From the NCBI RefSeq assembly GCF_033547095.1, contig NZ_CP137852.1, positions 2,473,501 to 2,537,500 on the forward strand: a DNA stretch of 64,000 bases. Direction: 5' to 3'. This DNA is from Sediminicoccus rosea (GTDB lineage: Bacteria > Pseudomonadota > Alphaproteobacteria > Acetobacterales > Acetobacteraceae). The position numbers were made by a program, and so were the translations under genes. A model generated the notes under the pieces. That model saw only the letters and a program-made list of their open reading frames with translations. It was not told the DNA's origin and searched no databases. Below are positions 17,584 through 27,429 of this stretch, piece after piece. Within the stretch, counting starts at the first letter, position 1. Each line of letters begins with the position of its first letter.

Positions 17584-18915
17584 TTACCGCCGGCGGAAGA
17601 AGCGCGCGGCGCGGCGCTCGGCCTCGCGCGCGGCGGCTTCCGGCGTGGCCTGGCCCGAGGCGACCGAGGCGCACATCTGCACCATCACGTAGTCGGCATT
17701 GGCCGCGGCCGAGCCTTCCGTGATCGGCCCCTTGAAGCCATTCCAGAAGTCCGTATCCATCGTGTCCTTGAAGATCGCGACCTTGGGGTCGCCCTGCCAG
17801 GTGCGCGAGGCGTTGAAGGCGTTCAGCGGCTGCGCCCAGTAGCCGATATTGGCCTGCAGCCACGGATCGTATTGCGGCGCTTCCATCATGAAGGCGAGGA
17901 AGGCCTTGGCCGCGTTCGGGAAGCGCGTATGGCGGAACACCATGGCGTTCAGCGTCAGCCCCGCATTGGGCGGCGAGGCGGCGATGCCCTTGGGCGTCAG
18001 GCTGTGCTCGGTGTCGGCGGCGATCGGCGCCGTCGCCGGGTCGTTCTTCATGGAGAAGTAGAGCGAGACGCCGTTCTGCGTTAGGAAGCACTCGTTGGAG
18101 GCGAAGGCGCGGTTGTTGCTGATGTCGCCCCAGGCCAGCGTGCCGGGGATGAAGGTCGGATAGAGCTCGCGCAGGTAGTTCAGGGCGGCGATGGTCTCGC
18201 GGCTGTTGATACCGGGCGTGCCGTCCTCGTTCACCAGGTGCCCGCCGAAGGACCAGACGAGCCAGCTGGCGAAGGCATTGCCGTCACCCACCGCATTGCC
18301 GAGCGCGAAGCCGGCCGGCTTGTTCGCCCGGCGCAGCGCCTGGCAGAGGCGCAGGATGCCGGCATGGTCTTCGGGCGGGGCCTGGAAGCCCACCTCGTTC
18401 AGCGCGGATTTCCGCCAGACCCAGGGGCCGCCCGAGGCGCCGAAGGGCAGGCCGATCCAGTTGTTGGTGTTGTGGCGGCGGCCGTAGCGGAGTGCCAGCT
18501 TCTTCCAGCCGCCATACTTGGCGCCGAGATACTCGGCGATGTCGGTGAGTTCGATCAGCTTGTCCTGGAAGACGTGCGGCGCCTCGTTGAAGCCGATGAT
18601 CACATCGGGGCCGGCACCCGTGTTGGCGGTGACGCCGGTCTGCTGGGTGATGTCCTCCCAGGCCACGAAATCCACGCGGACCTGCACGCCGGTGGCGGCG
18701 GTGAAGCGCGCGGCATTGGCGCGGAACACGTCCTCATCGGGCTGGACGAAGCGCACCGGGCGCAGCACGCGCAGCGTGGCGCCGTTCTCGATCGGCAGGC
18801 GGGGCGGCGCGACATTGGCGGCGGCGATGTTGCTCGCGGTCTGGGCCAGGGCGTCGCCGGCGATGAGGCCGGCGCCGAGGCCGCCCACGAGGCGGCGGGT
18901 GATGCTGAAGGTCAT
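17584..18915 (-). CDS. ABC transporter extracellular solute-binding protein (family 1)
   Basis: 443 residues. The N-terminus ITRRLVGGLGAGLIAGDALAQ has a twin-arginine-like signal (RR followed by a hydrophobic run), suggesting Tat export. The body is a family 1 type binding protein (VRFVQPDEDVFRANAARFTAATGVQVRVDFVAWEDITQQ, ANTGAGPDVIIGF), with the C-terminal helical region FPNAAKAFLAFMMEAPQYDPWLQANIGYW. It delivers the solute to the two permeases. The solute is unknown; CUT1 binding proteins usually take oligosaccharides, polyols or glycerol phosphate derivatives. Confidence 0.9.
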   Translation of the reverse strand: MTFSITRRLVGGLGAGLIAGDALAQTASNIAAANVAPPRLPIENGATLRVLRPVRFVQPDEDVFRANAARFTAATGVQVRVDFVAWEDITQQTGVTANTGAGPDVIIGFNEAPHVFQDKLIELTDIAEYLGAKYGGWKKLALRYGRRHNTNNWIGLPFGASGGPWVWRKSALNEVGFQAPPEDHAGILRLCQALRRANKPAGFALGNAVGDGNAFASWLVWSFGGHLVNEDGTPGINSRETIAALNYLRELYPTFIPGTLAWGDISNNRAFASNECFLTQNGVSLYFSMKNDPATAPIAADTEHSLTPKGIAASPPNAGLTLNAMVFRHTRFPNAAKAFLAFMMEAPQYDPWLQANIGYWAQPLNAFNASRTWQGDPKVAIFKDTMDTDFWNGFKGPITEGSAAANADYVMVQMCASVASGQATPEAAAREAERRAARFFRRR

Positions 18916-18951
18916 TTTCGTTTCTCTCCCTTGGTGGTGTTGAGCGAGCCG

Positions 18952-19997
<1,046 letters not shown>

Positions 19998-19998
<1 letters not shown>

Positions 19999-21641
19999 CA
20001 GAACCTCGAGACCTGGGTTTCCTTGGAGGTGATGAACTCCAGGAGGGCGGGGGTGCCGTTCTTCGTCTGTGCGATGCCGCGCTGGATGGCGGGGACGATC
20101 TGGTCGGGCGTCGTCACCCGCTCGCCGTAGCCGCCAAAGGCCTTGGCCATGTCAGCGTAGTTGCCGCTGATATCGGTGGTGCGGAACTTCTCGGTGCTGA
20201 GCGCCATGATCTTCAGCTCGATCGCCATGGAGAAGTTGTTGAGCAGGATGGAGAGGATCGGGATGCGCTCGCGCACCGCGGTCTCGAAATCCATGCCCGT
20301 AAAGCCGATGGCCGCATCGCCCCACACATTGATGCAGAGCTTGTCGGGCGCGGCGAGCTTCGCCCCCATGGCAAGGCCGAGCCCGTAGCCCAGCTGCGTC
20401 GTCTTGCCCCAGCCGAGATAGGAGAGCGGCGTGCGGCTGATCCAGAAGGGCGAGAGCTGGTCACGCGGCGAGCCGGCGTCATGGGTGATGATGGTCTGGT
20501 CCGGGTCCACCGTGCGCCAGAGGTCGCGCAGCACGCGATAGGGGTTGAGCGGCGCGTCGTTGGAATCCCGCTTCTCCGCCCATTTCGCGAGCCAGGGCGC
20601 GCGCAGCGCCTCGATCGCGGCCTGCACGGGCGCATGCGGGCGGGGCGTCTTGATGTGCCCGCTGACCTCGTCGATGAGCGCCTGCAGCACGAGTTGCGCG
20701 TCGCCCAGCAGGCCGATGTCGCAGCGGATGTCCTTGTCCAGATGGTCCGGGTCCAGCGTCGCGTGGATGTATCTGGGCCCGCCATCCTTGGTCTGGGCAG
20801 GCATCTTGATGCCGAAATTGGTCTCGGTGAAGGAACAGCCGACGCCGAAGATCACATCCGCATCATCCAGGAACTTCCGCACCGGATGCGGCATGGCGAG
20901 CCCGCCCGAGCCGAGCGCGAGCGGATGGTCCTCGGGGAAGGAGGACTTGCCGCCGAGGCTGGTGGTGACGGGTGCGGCCAGAAGCTCGGCCAGCTCGCGC
21001 AGCTGCGGCCAGGCCTGGGCCCAATGGATGCCGGTGCCGGCATAGATCACCGGACGCTTCGCGTTCACCAGCATCTCGGCGGCACGCTTCACGTCCGCCG
21101 GATCAGGGGCCGAGCGGACGGCGAGGACGGGCGTGTAGCTCCAGTTCTCCGGCATCTCCTCCTGGAACATGTCGGTCGGGATCTCGACGATGACGGGCCC
21201 GCCGCGGCCATTGCGCAGGCGCGCGAAGGCGCGACGCATGATGTTGGGCACCTCGGCCGCGCTCATGATCGCCTCGGTGGACTTGGCGATGCCCTTCATC
21301 TGCACGGTGCTGTTGTAGTTGGGCGGCACATGGGCGATGCGGCGCGGATAGCCCATCGGCAGCACCAGCACGGGCACGCTCTCGCCGAAGCACTGCGCGA
21401 CGCCGCCATAGGCGTTCTCCGCCCCCGGCCCATGCTGCATGCAGAAGGCGCCGAGCTTGCGGGCCGAGGTGACGCGGCTGATGGCGTCCGCCATGTGCAG
21501 GCCGATCCGCTCCTGCCGGACCATGACGGGCCGGATGTCGATCGCCGCGCAATGCTCGATCATGTGGTTCACCGGATAGCCGGTGAGCACCTCGATCCCC
21601 TCGCGCCTCATGATTTCCGCGATGGCGTCGCCAACTTTCAT
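19998..21641 (-). CDS. Thiamine-diphosphate-dependent enzyme (acetolactate synthase/decarboxylase family)
   Basis: 547 residues from ATG 21641; a GTG 12 bases upstream is an alternative start. All three POX-family domains are present: the PYR domain with the cofactor-activating Glu44 (VRQERIGLHMADA), a central domain, and the PP domain with the ThDP/Mg motif GDAAIGFTGMDFETAVRERIPILSILLNN. Such enzymes decarboxylate 2-oxo acids or carboligate aldehydes. It is the first gene of an operon with a complete sugar-type ABC importer, so it probably acts on the imported compound or a derivative. The reaction cannot be assigned from sequence alone. Confidence 0.88.
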
Positions 21642-21678
21642 GCCGCCCTGCACTCCCCAGAATTATTTCTTGAGAGGA

Positions 21679-21708
21679 AGGCTAGCCCCCGCTTCGCACG
21701 CCCTGCAA
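21679..21708 (-). promoter_or_regulatory. Candidate promoter of the ThDP enzyme-ABC operon
   Basis: Read on the minus strand: TTGCAG (21703-21708), an 18-base spacer and TAGCCT (21679-21684), about 40 bases before the ATG at 21641. The -35 lies in one of two direct repeats GCCCTGCAA (21700-21708 and 21726-21734), which flank a small AGCAT/ATGCT dyad (21708-21725). The arrangement suggests operator sites shared with the divergent amidase genes. Confidence 0.35.
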
Positions 21709-21751
21709 GCATGGCAATCTATGCTGCCCTGCAACAGAGAGAGATTGGCCC

Positions 21752-21940
21752 ATGCCTGAGCCGCTGCCCCCCGCAGAATTCGCCACCCTGATGGCCCAGG
21801 CAGGCATCTCCCTGCCGGCGGCGGAGGTCGAGGACCTGCGCCACGCCCACGCCAAGCTCGCCGGCATGCTGGAGGCGCTGCGCAAGCCCGCGCCGAAGCT
21901 GGTGGCGGAGCCGGCCTTCACCTTCTCGACGGAGAAGTGA
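21752..21940 (+). CDS. Small GatC/AtzG-like amidase partner
   Basis: 62 residues: MPEPLPPAEFATLMAQAGISL, then an amphipathic helix (AAEVEDLRHAHAKLAGMLEALRKP) and an extended tail. Length, helix-plus-tail layout and position directly before an amidase gene match the AtzG/DUF4089 proteins that wrap around and stabilise AtzE-type amidases, as GatC does for GatA. Assignment rests mainly on context and architecture. Its stop overlaps a possible GTG start of the amidase, which suggests a 1:1 complex. Confidence 0.65.
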   Translation: MPEPLPPAEFATLMAQAGISLPAAEVEDLRHAHAKLAGMLEALRKPAPKLVAEPAFTFSTEK

Positions 21941-21942
21941 GC

Positions 21943-23310
21943 ATGATCCCCACCATCGCCGAAGCCGCGGGCCTGATCGCCGCGAAGAAGCTCTCGCCCG
22001 TGGAACTCATGAAGGAGTGCGAGTCGCGCATCGCCGCCCAGAACGGTGCGCTGCACGCCTTCATCCTGGAGACACCCGAGCGCGCGCTCGCCGATGCCAA
22101 GGCGGCCGAGGCGCGCCAGATGGCCGGCACGCTCAAGGGCAGGCTCGACGGCATCCCCATCGGCCACAAGGACATCTACTCGACGGCCGGCATCCGCACG
22201 ACCTGCCATTCCGCACAGCTGCTCGACAATGTGCCGAGCGAGGACGCCGTCACCGTCGCCAAGTGGCGCGATGCGGGCGTGGTGCTGATGGGCAAGCTCG
22301 CCACCCATGAATTCGCCTTTGGCGGGCCGAGCTTCGACCTGCCCTGGCCGCCGGCGCGCAACCCCTGGAACACGGAGTGCTTCACCTCCGGCTCCAGCAG
22401 CGGCACGGGGGCGGCGGTGGCCGCGGGGCTCGTGCTGGGCGGCACGGGTTCCGACACGGGCGGCTCCATCCGCGGGCCGGCCGCGCTCTGCGGCATCGCC
22501 GGCATCAAGCCGACCTATGGGCTCTGCTCGCGCACCGGCATCTATCCGCTGGCGCAGACGCTGGACCATGCCGGCCCCATGGCCTGGACCAGCGAGGATT
22601 GCGCCATCCTTCTCGAAGCCATGGCGGGCCACGACCCGAGCGACCCCGGCAGCGCCGACCGCCCGGCTCCGCGCTTCGACCTGGCGCAGGATTGGCGCGG
22701 CCGCCGCGTCGGGCTGATCCGCCACATGCATGAGGTGGACAATCCGGTCAGCGCAGCGACGCTGAAGGGCATCAACGAGACGGCCGAAATCCTGCGCAAG
22801 CTGGGCGCCACCGTGGTGGATGTCACGCTGCCTTCGCTGCAGGAATTCAACGCGGCGGGCTGGGTCACGCTCTCGGGCGAGGCCTGGGCGGTGCATGAGG
22901 AGTGGATGCGCAGCCAGCCGCTGAAATACGGCGAATTCCTGCGCGGACGCCTGGCGCTGGGTGGCCTGCTCTCGGCGGGCGACTACATCCAGGCGCAGCG
23001 CCAGCGGCGCGACCTCATCGCGCGCAGCATCGCGGCCGCGGCCGATGTGGACCTGCTGCTCACCGCCGCCGCGCCCGGCGAGGCGCCCAAGATCCGCGAG
23101 GTGCCGAAATGGGCGAGCCTCGAGAAGCCCAACTTCACCATCGCCTTCAACCTTCTGGGCTGGCCGGCGCTGACCATCTGCACGGGCTTCGGCGAGGGCG
23201 GGCTGCCGGTGGCCGCGCAGATCATCGGCAAGCCCTGGCAGGATGGGCTGGTGCTGGCGGCGGGCCATGCGGTGGAGCGGGAGAACGGCGCCCGCGCGAA
23301 GCGGCCCTGA
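21943..23310 (+). CDS. Amidase-signature hydrolase (AtzE/GatA-like)
   Basis: 455 residues from ATG 21943; a GTG at 21937 overlapping the upstream stop is an alternative. The Ser-cisSer-Lys triad of the amidase signature family is visible: K76 in IPIGHKDIYSTAG, the cis-Ser near 152 in GSSSGTGAAVAAG, and the nucleophile S175 in GSDTGGSIRGPA. The family hydrolyses amides, carbamates or carboxybiuret-like compounds. With the AtzG-like gene it forms a two-gene unit, divergent from the ThDP enzyme-ABC operon. The substrate is unknown; cyanurate pathway neighbours such as AtzD or AtzF are not present. Confidence 0.9.
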   Translation: MIPTIAEAAGLIAAKKLSPVELMKECESRIAAQNGALHAFILETPERALADAKAAEARQMAGTLKGRLDGIPIGHKDIYSTAGIRTTCHSAQLLDNVPSEDAVTVAKWRDAGVVLMGKLATHEFAFGGPSFDLPWPPARNPWNTECFTSGSSSGTGAAVAAGLVLGGTGSDTGGSIRGPAALCGIAGIKPTYGLCSRTGIYPLAQTLDHAGPMAWTSEDCAILLEAMAGHDPSDPGSADRPAPRFDLAQDWRGRRVGLIRHMHEVDNPVSAATLKGINETAEILRKLGATVVDVTLPSLQEFNAAGWVTLSGEAWAVHEEWMRSQPLKYGEFLRGRLALGGLLSAGDYIQAQRQRRDLIARSIAAAADVDLLLTAAAPGEAPKIREVPKWASLEKPNFTIAFNLLGWPALTICTGFGEGGLPVAAQIIGKPWQDGLVLAAGHAVERENGARAKRP

Positions 23311-23316
23311 TCAGCG

Positions 23317-23385
23317 AGGGGGCCTTGCCCCCTGGCGCTCCCCCAGCAGGGAACAAGTCCCCTGCACCCCGCGTGTCGGAGGTGC
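23317..23385 (+). repeat. Two-hairpin intergenic repeat, copy 4
   Basis: Hairpin 1 has arms AGGGGGC and GCCCCCT (23317-23333, loop CTT). After a linker ending CCCCCA, hairpin 2 has arms GCAGGG and CCCTGC (23346-23365), then ACCCCG and the conserved block TCGGAGGTGC (23376-23385), which also flanks copy 5 at 34 kb. It lies between the amidase stop and the FAD oxidase start. Confidence 0.7.
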
Positions 23386-23440
23386 GGGCAACGGGTGAAG
23401 ACCACGCAGGTTTTCACCCTGCTGGGGAGGTTGAGGGGCG

Positions 23441-24583
23441 ATGTCCCTCAAGAGGAGACCGGAGTTGGAACGCAGCTACGACCTGATCGTCATCGGCCAT
23501 GGCATCGTCGGCCTTGCCCACGCCCTGGCCGCCGCCCGCGCCGGGCACCGCGTGGCGGTGCTGGACCGGGATGCGCAGCCCAATGGCGCCTCCATCCGCA
23601 ATTTCGGCTTCGTCACCGTCACCGGCCAGGGCTGGCCGCACACCTGGCGCCGCGCCCGCCGCGCGCGCGCGGTCTGGGCGGGCGTGGCGGAGGAGGCCGG
23701 CATCCCCGTGCTGCAACGCGGCCTGCTGATGGCCGCGCGCCGGCCCGAGGCGCTGGCGGTCATCGAGGAATTCGCGGCGGGACCGATGGGCGAGGGCTGC
23801 CGCATCCTCCGCCCCGATGAGATGCCGGCGCCCCTCGCGCCCGGCCTGATGGGCGCGCTGCATTCGCCGCACGAACTCCGCGTGGAAAGCCGCGAGGCGT
23901 TGCCCCGGCTGCGCGCCTGGCTGGCCGAACGCCATGGCGTCGCGATCTTCCCGCAATGCGCGGCGCTCTCGGTCGAGACAGGCGCGGTGCATACGCCACA
24001 GGGCCGCTTCACCGCGCCCCACATCGTGGTGTGTCCAGGGACGGACCTCACTTCCCTCTTCCCCGAGGCCTTCGCCGCCCGCCGGACCACGCTGTGCAAG
24101 CTGCACATGTTGCGCCTGGCGGATCCCGGCTGGCGGCTGCCCGCGCCGGTGATGAGCGACCTCGGCCTGCATCGCTACCGCGGCTATCACGGCGCCCCCT
24201 CGCTGCCCGCGCTGCGCGCGCGGCTGGAGGCGGAGCAGAAGCCGCAGCTCGACAACGGCGTGCACCTGATCGTCGTGCAATCGGCCGATGGCAGCCTCGT
24301 CGTGGGCGACAGCCATCACTACGCGGCCACGCCCGACCCCTTCCAGCCGGAAGCCGTGGATGCGCTGATCCTGGAGGAATTCGCCGCCGTGCTGGGCGCG
24401 CCGCCGCCGGTGACGGAACGCTGGATCGGCATCTACCCCTCCGGCCCCGAGGATGCCTTCTTCGAGGCGCCCATGCCCGGCGTGCGGCTCGTCTCCGTCA
24501 CCTCCGGCACCGGCGCCTCCACGGCCTTCGGCCTCGCCGAGGAGGTTCTCGCGGATCTGATGCAGATGGAGTTTTCCGAATGA
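23441..24583 (+). CDS. FAD-dependent amine oxidase (DAO family, aminophosphonate-associated)
   Basis: 380 residues. The N-terminal FAD dinucleotide fold is LIVIGHGIVGLAHALAAARAGHRVAVLDRD, and GASIRNFGFVTVTGQG matches the TIGR03364-like DAO clade that recurs beside phosphonatase genes. The start is supported by a GAGGGG ribosome site. It overlaps phnX by four bases (ATGA). A likely job is oxidative deamination of 2-aminoethylphosphonate or its N-methyl or hydroxy derivative to phosphonoacetaldehyde (or its hydroxy analogue), releasing amine and H2O2. That role follows from the family and neighbour, not from active-site proof. No phosphonate transporter or PhnW transaminase is present. Confidence 0.82.
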   Translation: MSLKRRPELERSYDLIVIGHGIVGLAHALAAARAGHRVAVLDRDAQPNGASIRNFGFVTVTGQGWPHTWRRARRARAVWAGVAEEAGIPVLQRGLLMAARRPEALAVIEEFAAGPMGEGCRILRPDEMPAPLAPGLMGALHSPHELRVESREALPRLRAWLAERHGVAIFPQCAALSVETGAVHTPQGRFTAPHIVVCPGTDLTSLFPEAFAARRTTLCKLHMLRLADPGWRLPAPVMSDLGLHRYRGYHGAPSLPALRARLEAEQKPQLDNGVHLIVVQSADGSLVVGDSHHYAATPDPFQPEAVDALILEEFAAVLGAPPPVTERWIGIYPSGPEDAFFEAPMPGVRLVSVTSGTGASTAFGLAEEVLADLMQMEFSE

Positions 24584-25377
24584 TCCAGGCCGTCATCCTC
24601 GACTGGGCGGGCACCGTGCTCGACCATGGCAGCCGGGCCCCCATGGCGGCCTTCGTGAAGGCCTTCGCGCATTTCGGCGTGGCGATCAGCATCGAGGATG
24701 CGCGCGGGCCCATGGGCATGGCCAAGCACGACCACATCCGCCTCGTTGGCCGCGCGGTGAACGGGGTCTGGCGCGCGAAGCGCGGGCATGACTTCGACGA
24801 GGCGGACATGGAGGCGATCTTCGCCGTCTTCGAGCCGCTGAACGTCGCCGCCGTGAAGACGCCCGAGCATTCGACGCTGATCGCTGGCGCGCGCGCGGCA
24901 CTGGATTGGTGCCGGGCGCGCGGCATCCGCATCGGTTCCACCACCGGCTATACCCGCCCGATCATGGAGGAGCTGGCGCCGCTCGCCGCCGCCCAGGGCT
25001 TCACGCCCGAGGTGATGGTCTGCGCGGGCGACCTGCCGGCCGGCCGGCCCGCGCCGCTGCAGATGTGGTACGCGATGGCACGGATGGGCATCTGGCCCGC
25101 CGACACCGTCGTCAAATGCGACGACACGCCGCCTGGCATCGGCGAGGCGCGGAACGCGGGCTGCTGGGCCGTGGGCTTCGCGCTGTCCGGCAATATCGCG
25201 GGGCTCTCCGAGGCGGAGATGGCGCTGGCGAGCGAAGCCGATAAGGCCGTGATGCGGGCGCGCGCGACGGCGGAACTGACCGCGTCGGGCGCGCATCTCG
25301 TCGTGGATTCCATCGCCGACCTGCCGCGCGCGGTGGCCGCGATCGAGGCGCGGATGGCGGCGGGCGAGAAGCCCTGA
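24580..25377 (+). CDS. phnX: Phosphonoacetaldehyde hydrolase (phosphonatase)
   Basis: 265 residues, HAD superfamily. Nucleophile D8 is in AVILDWAGTVLDHGSRAP and the Schiff-base lysine K49 in GPMGMAKHDHIR; their spacing equals that of the characterised Bacillus cereus enzyme (D12, K53). GRPAPLQMWYAM and KCDDTPPGIGEA complete the HAD motifs. It cleaves the C-P bond of phosphonoacetaldehyde to acetaldehyde and phosphate in the cytoplasm. Translational coupling to the FAD oxidase implies a two-enzyme route from an aminophosphonate to phosphate. Confidence 0.93.
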   Translation: MIQAVILDWAGTVLDHGSRAPMAAFVKAFAHFGVAISIEDARGPMGMAKHDHIRLVGRAVNGVWRAKRGHDFDEADMEAIFAVFEPLNVAAVKTPEHSTLIAGARAALDWCRARGIRIGSTTGYTRPIMEELAPLAAAQGFTPEVMVCAGDLPAGRPAPLQMWYAMARMGIWPADTVVKCDDTPPGIGEARNAGCWAVGFALSGNIAGLSEAEMALASEADKAVMRARATAELTASGAHLVVDSIADLPRAVAAIEARMAAGEKP

Positions 25378-25566
25378 GGCCTTCTTAAGCCAAGCCGCCT
25401 CGCCTGATGACGCGGATCATGCGGCAAAACCAATGCCTGGAGCCGTTTCACCGCCCCTGCTTGCGTTGAACCGGCGCTGGACCACGCTGCGTTCACGCCG
25501 CATGGCCCAGGCTTGGCTGAGAGGATGCTTCAGCGTTTCGGCGATTCCGCCTCGACGCATCATGCG

Positions 25567-26394
25567 CTAGCCCGCGATCCGCGCCTGGTCGCGCCCGCCT
25601 TCCTTCGCGGCATAGAGCGCCTGGTCCGCCGCCTGGAAGCCGCGCTCCAGCGCCAGCACATCCGAGCTTTCGATGGCCGCGATGCCGGCCGACAGCGTCA
25701 GCCGGCGCGCCGGCGCGCCCGGATGCGGCACGATCTCGGTGATCGCCTCGCGCAGGCGGTTCACCAGGGGCAGCGCCTCGCTGGGCGTGAGGCCGGGCAG
25801 GACAAGCGCGAATTCCTCCCCGCCCACGCGGCCCAGCGCATCCTCGCGCCGGATTGCGCCTTGGGCGGCCCTGGCCACGCCCTTCAGCAGCGTATCGCCC
25901 GCGGCATGGCCCCATCCGTCATTCACCGACTTGAAGTGGTCAATGTCGAGCATGACGGCGACGCTCGGCTGACCCTGGCGCGCCGCGCGGGCGAGGGCGG
26001 CCTCGGCCAGCCGCGCGAAGCCCATGCGGTTGGGCAGGCCGGTCAGTGGGTCATGCGCGGCGGCCTCGGCCAACTCCGCCTCCAGCCGGTCCCGCGCGGC
26101 GAAGGCATGGGCCATGCGGAGGAAGAAGAGCGGCACGAGGAAATCCACCGCGAGCCAGACCCAGTTGATCAGCTCGACCCGGATGCCGGCCTTGCGGATG
26201 CCCTCGTCCAGCCCGCTGCCCAGGTGCAGCAGGCCCACCAGCACCATGAGGGCCGCGCCCGCGAGCCCACGAAACCGGTGGTCGGGCCGGCTGGTGTAGC
26301 CCATGCCCATCCGCCAGCCGACCAGCGCCGCATAGAAGCACAGCCCCGCCAGCGCGACGCGGGAGGCGAGAAACAGCTCGTCATCCAGGTTCAT
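25567..26394 (-). CDS. Membrane diguanylate cyclase (GGDEF domain)
   Basis: 275 residues. Three hydrophobic segments (about 10-30, 43-62, 76-95) anchor a GGDEF domain that starts at HDPLTGLPNRMGF (114-126). The active site is GGEEF at 191-195, an active variant, and the allosteric product-inhibition site RxxD (R182-D185) sits exactly five residues before it. It makes cyclic di-GMP from GTP and should show feedback inhibition. Its ATG overlaps the stop of a Bug solute-binding protein gene, linking the two. Confidence 0.93.
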   Translation of the reverse strand: MNLDDELFLASRVALAGLCFYAALVGWRMGMGYTSRPDHRFRGLAGAALMVLVGLLHLGSGLDEGIRKAGIRVELINWVWLAVDFLVPLFFLRMAHAFAARDRLEAELAEAAAHDPLTGLPNRMGFARLAEAALARAARQGQPSVAVMLDIDHFKSVNDGWGHAAGDTLLKGVARAAQGAIRREDALGRVGGEEFALVLPGLTPSEALPLVNRLREAITEIVPHPGAPARRLTLSAGIAAIESSDVLALERGFQAADQALYAAKEGGRDQARIAG

Positions 26395-27341
26395 TCGGCG
26401 CGGATGTTCCCGGCGCGGATGACCTGGCCCCAGGCGGCGATCTCGGTCTGGAGGAATTCACGGAACTGCTGCGGCGACATGTCCACCACGACACCGCCCT
26501 GGCTCACGATGCGCTCGCGCTCGCGCGGGCTGGTCGCGAAGCGGCGGCCCTCGGCGTTCAGGCGGTTGACGATGGCGGCCGGCGTGCCGGCCGGCGCCAC
26601 CAGCCCCGACCACGTCTGCGAGGCGTAGCCCACGGCACCCTGCTCGGCCATGGTCGGCAGGTCGGGCCAGGAGGGATGCCGCTCGCGCGTCGTGATGCCG
26701 AGCGCCTTCAGCCGCCCTCCGCGGATATGCGGGCCGGAGGAGGAGGAACTGTCGAACAGCACGTCGCAATGGCCCGCGATCGTGTCCACCAGGGCGGGGC
26801 CGGAGCCCCGATGCGGGATGTGCGTCATTTCCACATTCATCGCGCGCGCGAACATCTCGCCCGAGAGGTGCGAGGGCGAGGCGACGCCGATCGAGCAGTA
26901 GTTGATCTGCCCGCGCCGCGTCGCCGCCCAGGCCACGAATTCCTGCATGGTGTTGGGCGGCCGGTTGGTCGGCACCACCATCATCAGCGGCGTCACCGAG
27001 GGCAGCAGCACATGCTCGAAGCTGCGGATCGGGTCATACCCGGCCTGGAGCATCTGCGGCAGGATGGAGAGCGGGCCGCTCGCCGTCATGGAGAGCGTAT
27101 AGCCATCCGGGGCGGCGCGCGCCGCCATCTCCGTGCCCAGCATGCCCGAGGCGCCGGAGCGGCTTTCCACCACGAAGGGCTGGCCGAACACCTCCTGGTA
27201 ATGCGTGGCGACCAGGCGGGCCACCGCCTCGGTCCCGCCGCCGGGCGGGAAGGGAACGATGATGCGGACCGGCCGCTCCGGCCAGGTCTGCGCGAGGGCG
27301 ATGCCGGGGAGCAGCAGGGCAGCGAGGACGTAGCGCAGCAT
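26391..27341 (-). CDS. Bug/TctC-family substrate-binding protein
   Basis: 316 residues from ATG 27341 (MLRYVLAALLLPGIALAQ), a clear signal peptide that decides the start over a longer frame. Blocks RPVRIIVPFPPGGGTEAVAR, VVESRSGASGMLGTEMAARAAPDGYTL and LPTMAEQGAVGY define the family. Its stop overlaps the diguanylate cyclase start (ATGA). A periplasmic ligand-binding protein encoded with a membrane GGDEF enzyme could feed ligand information to it; the cyclase lacks a large periplasmic domain, so this is tentative. Confidence 0.92.
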   Translation of the reverse strand: MLRYVLAALLLPGIALAQTWPERPVRIIVPFPPGGGTEAVARLVATHYQEVFGQPFVVESRSGASGMLGTEMAARAAPDGYTLSMTASGPLSILPQMLQAGYDPIRSFEHVLLPSVTPLMMVVPTNRPPNTMQEFVAWAATRRGQINYCSIGVASPSHLSGEMFARAMNVEMTHIPHRGSGPALVDTIAGHCDVLFDSSSSSGPHIRGGRLKALGITTRERHPSWPDLPTMAEQGAVGYASQTWSGLVAPAGTPAAIVNRLNAEGRRFATSPRERERIVSQGGVVVDMSPQQFREFLQTEIAAWGQVIRAGNIRAE

Positions 27342-27429
27342 GAACGGGCCTCCATCTTGGGGAAAGCCAGCGTGGCATCCGCCGCACCCGGCTTGCAAGG
27401 CCGCCGGGAGGGGTTATGCCGGACAGGCG

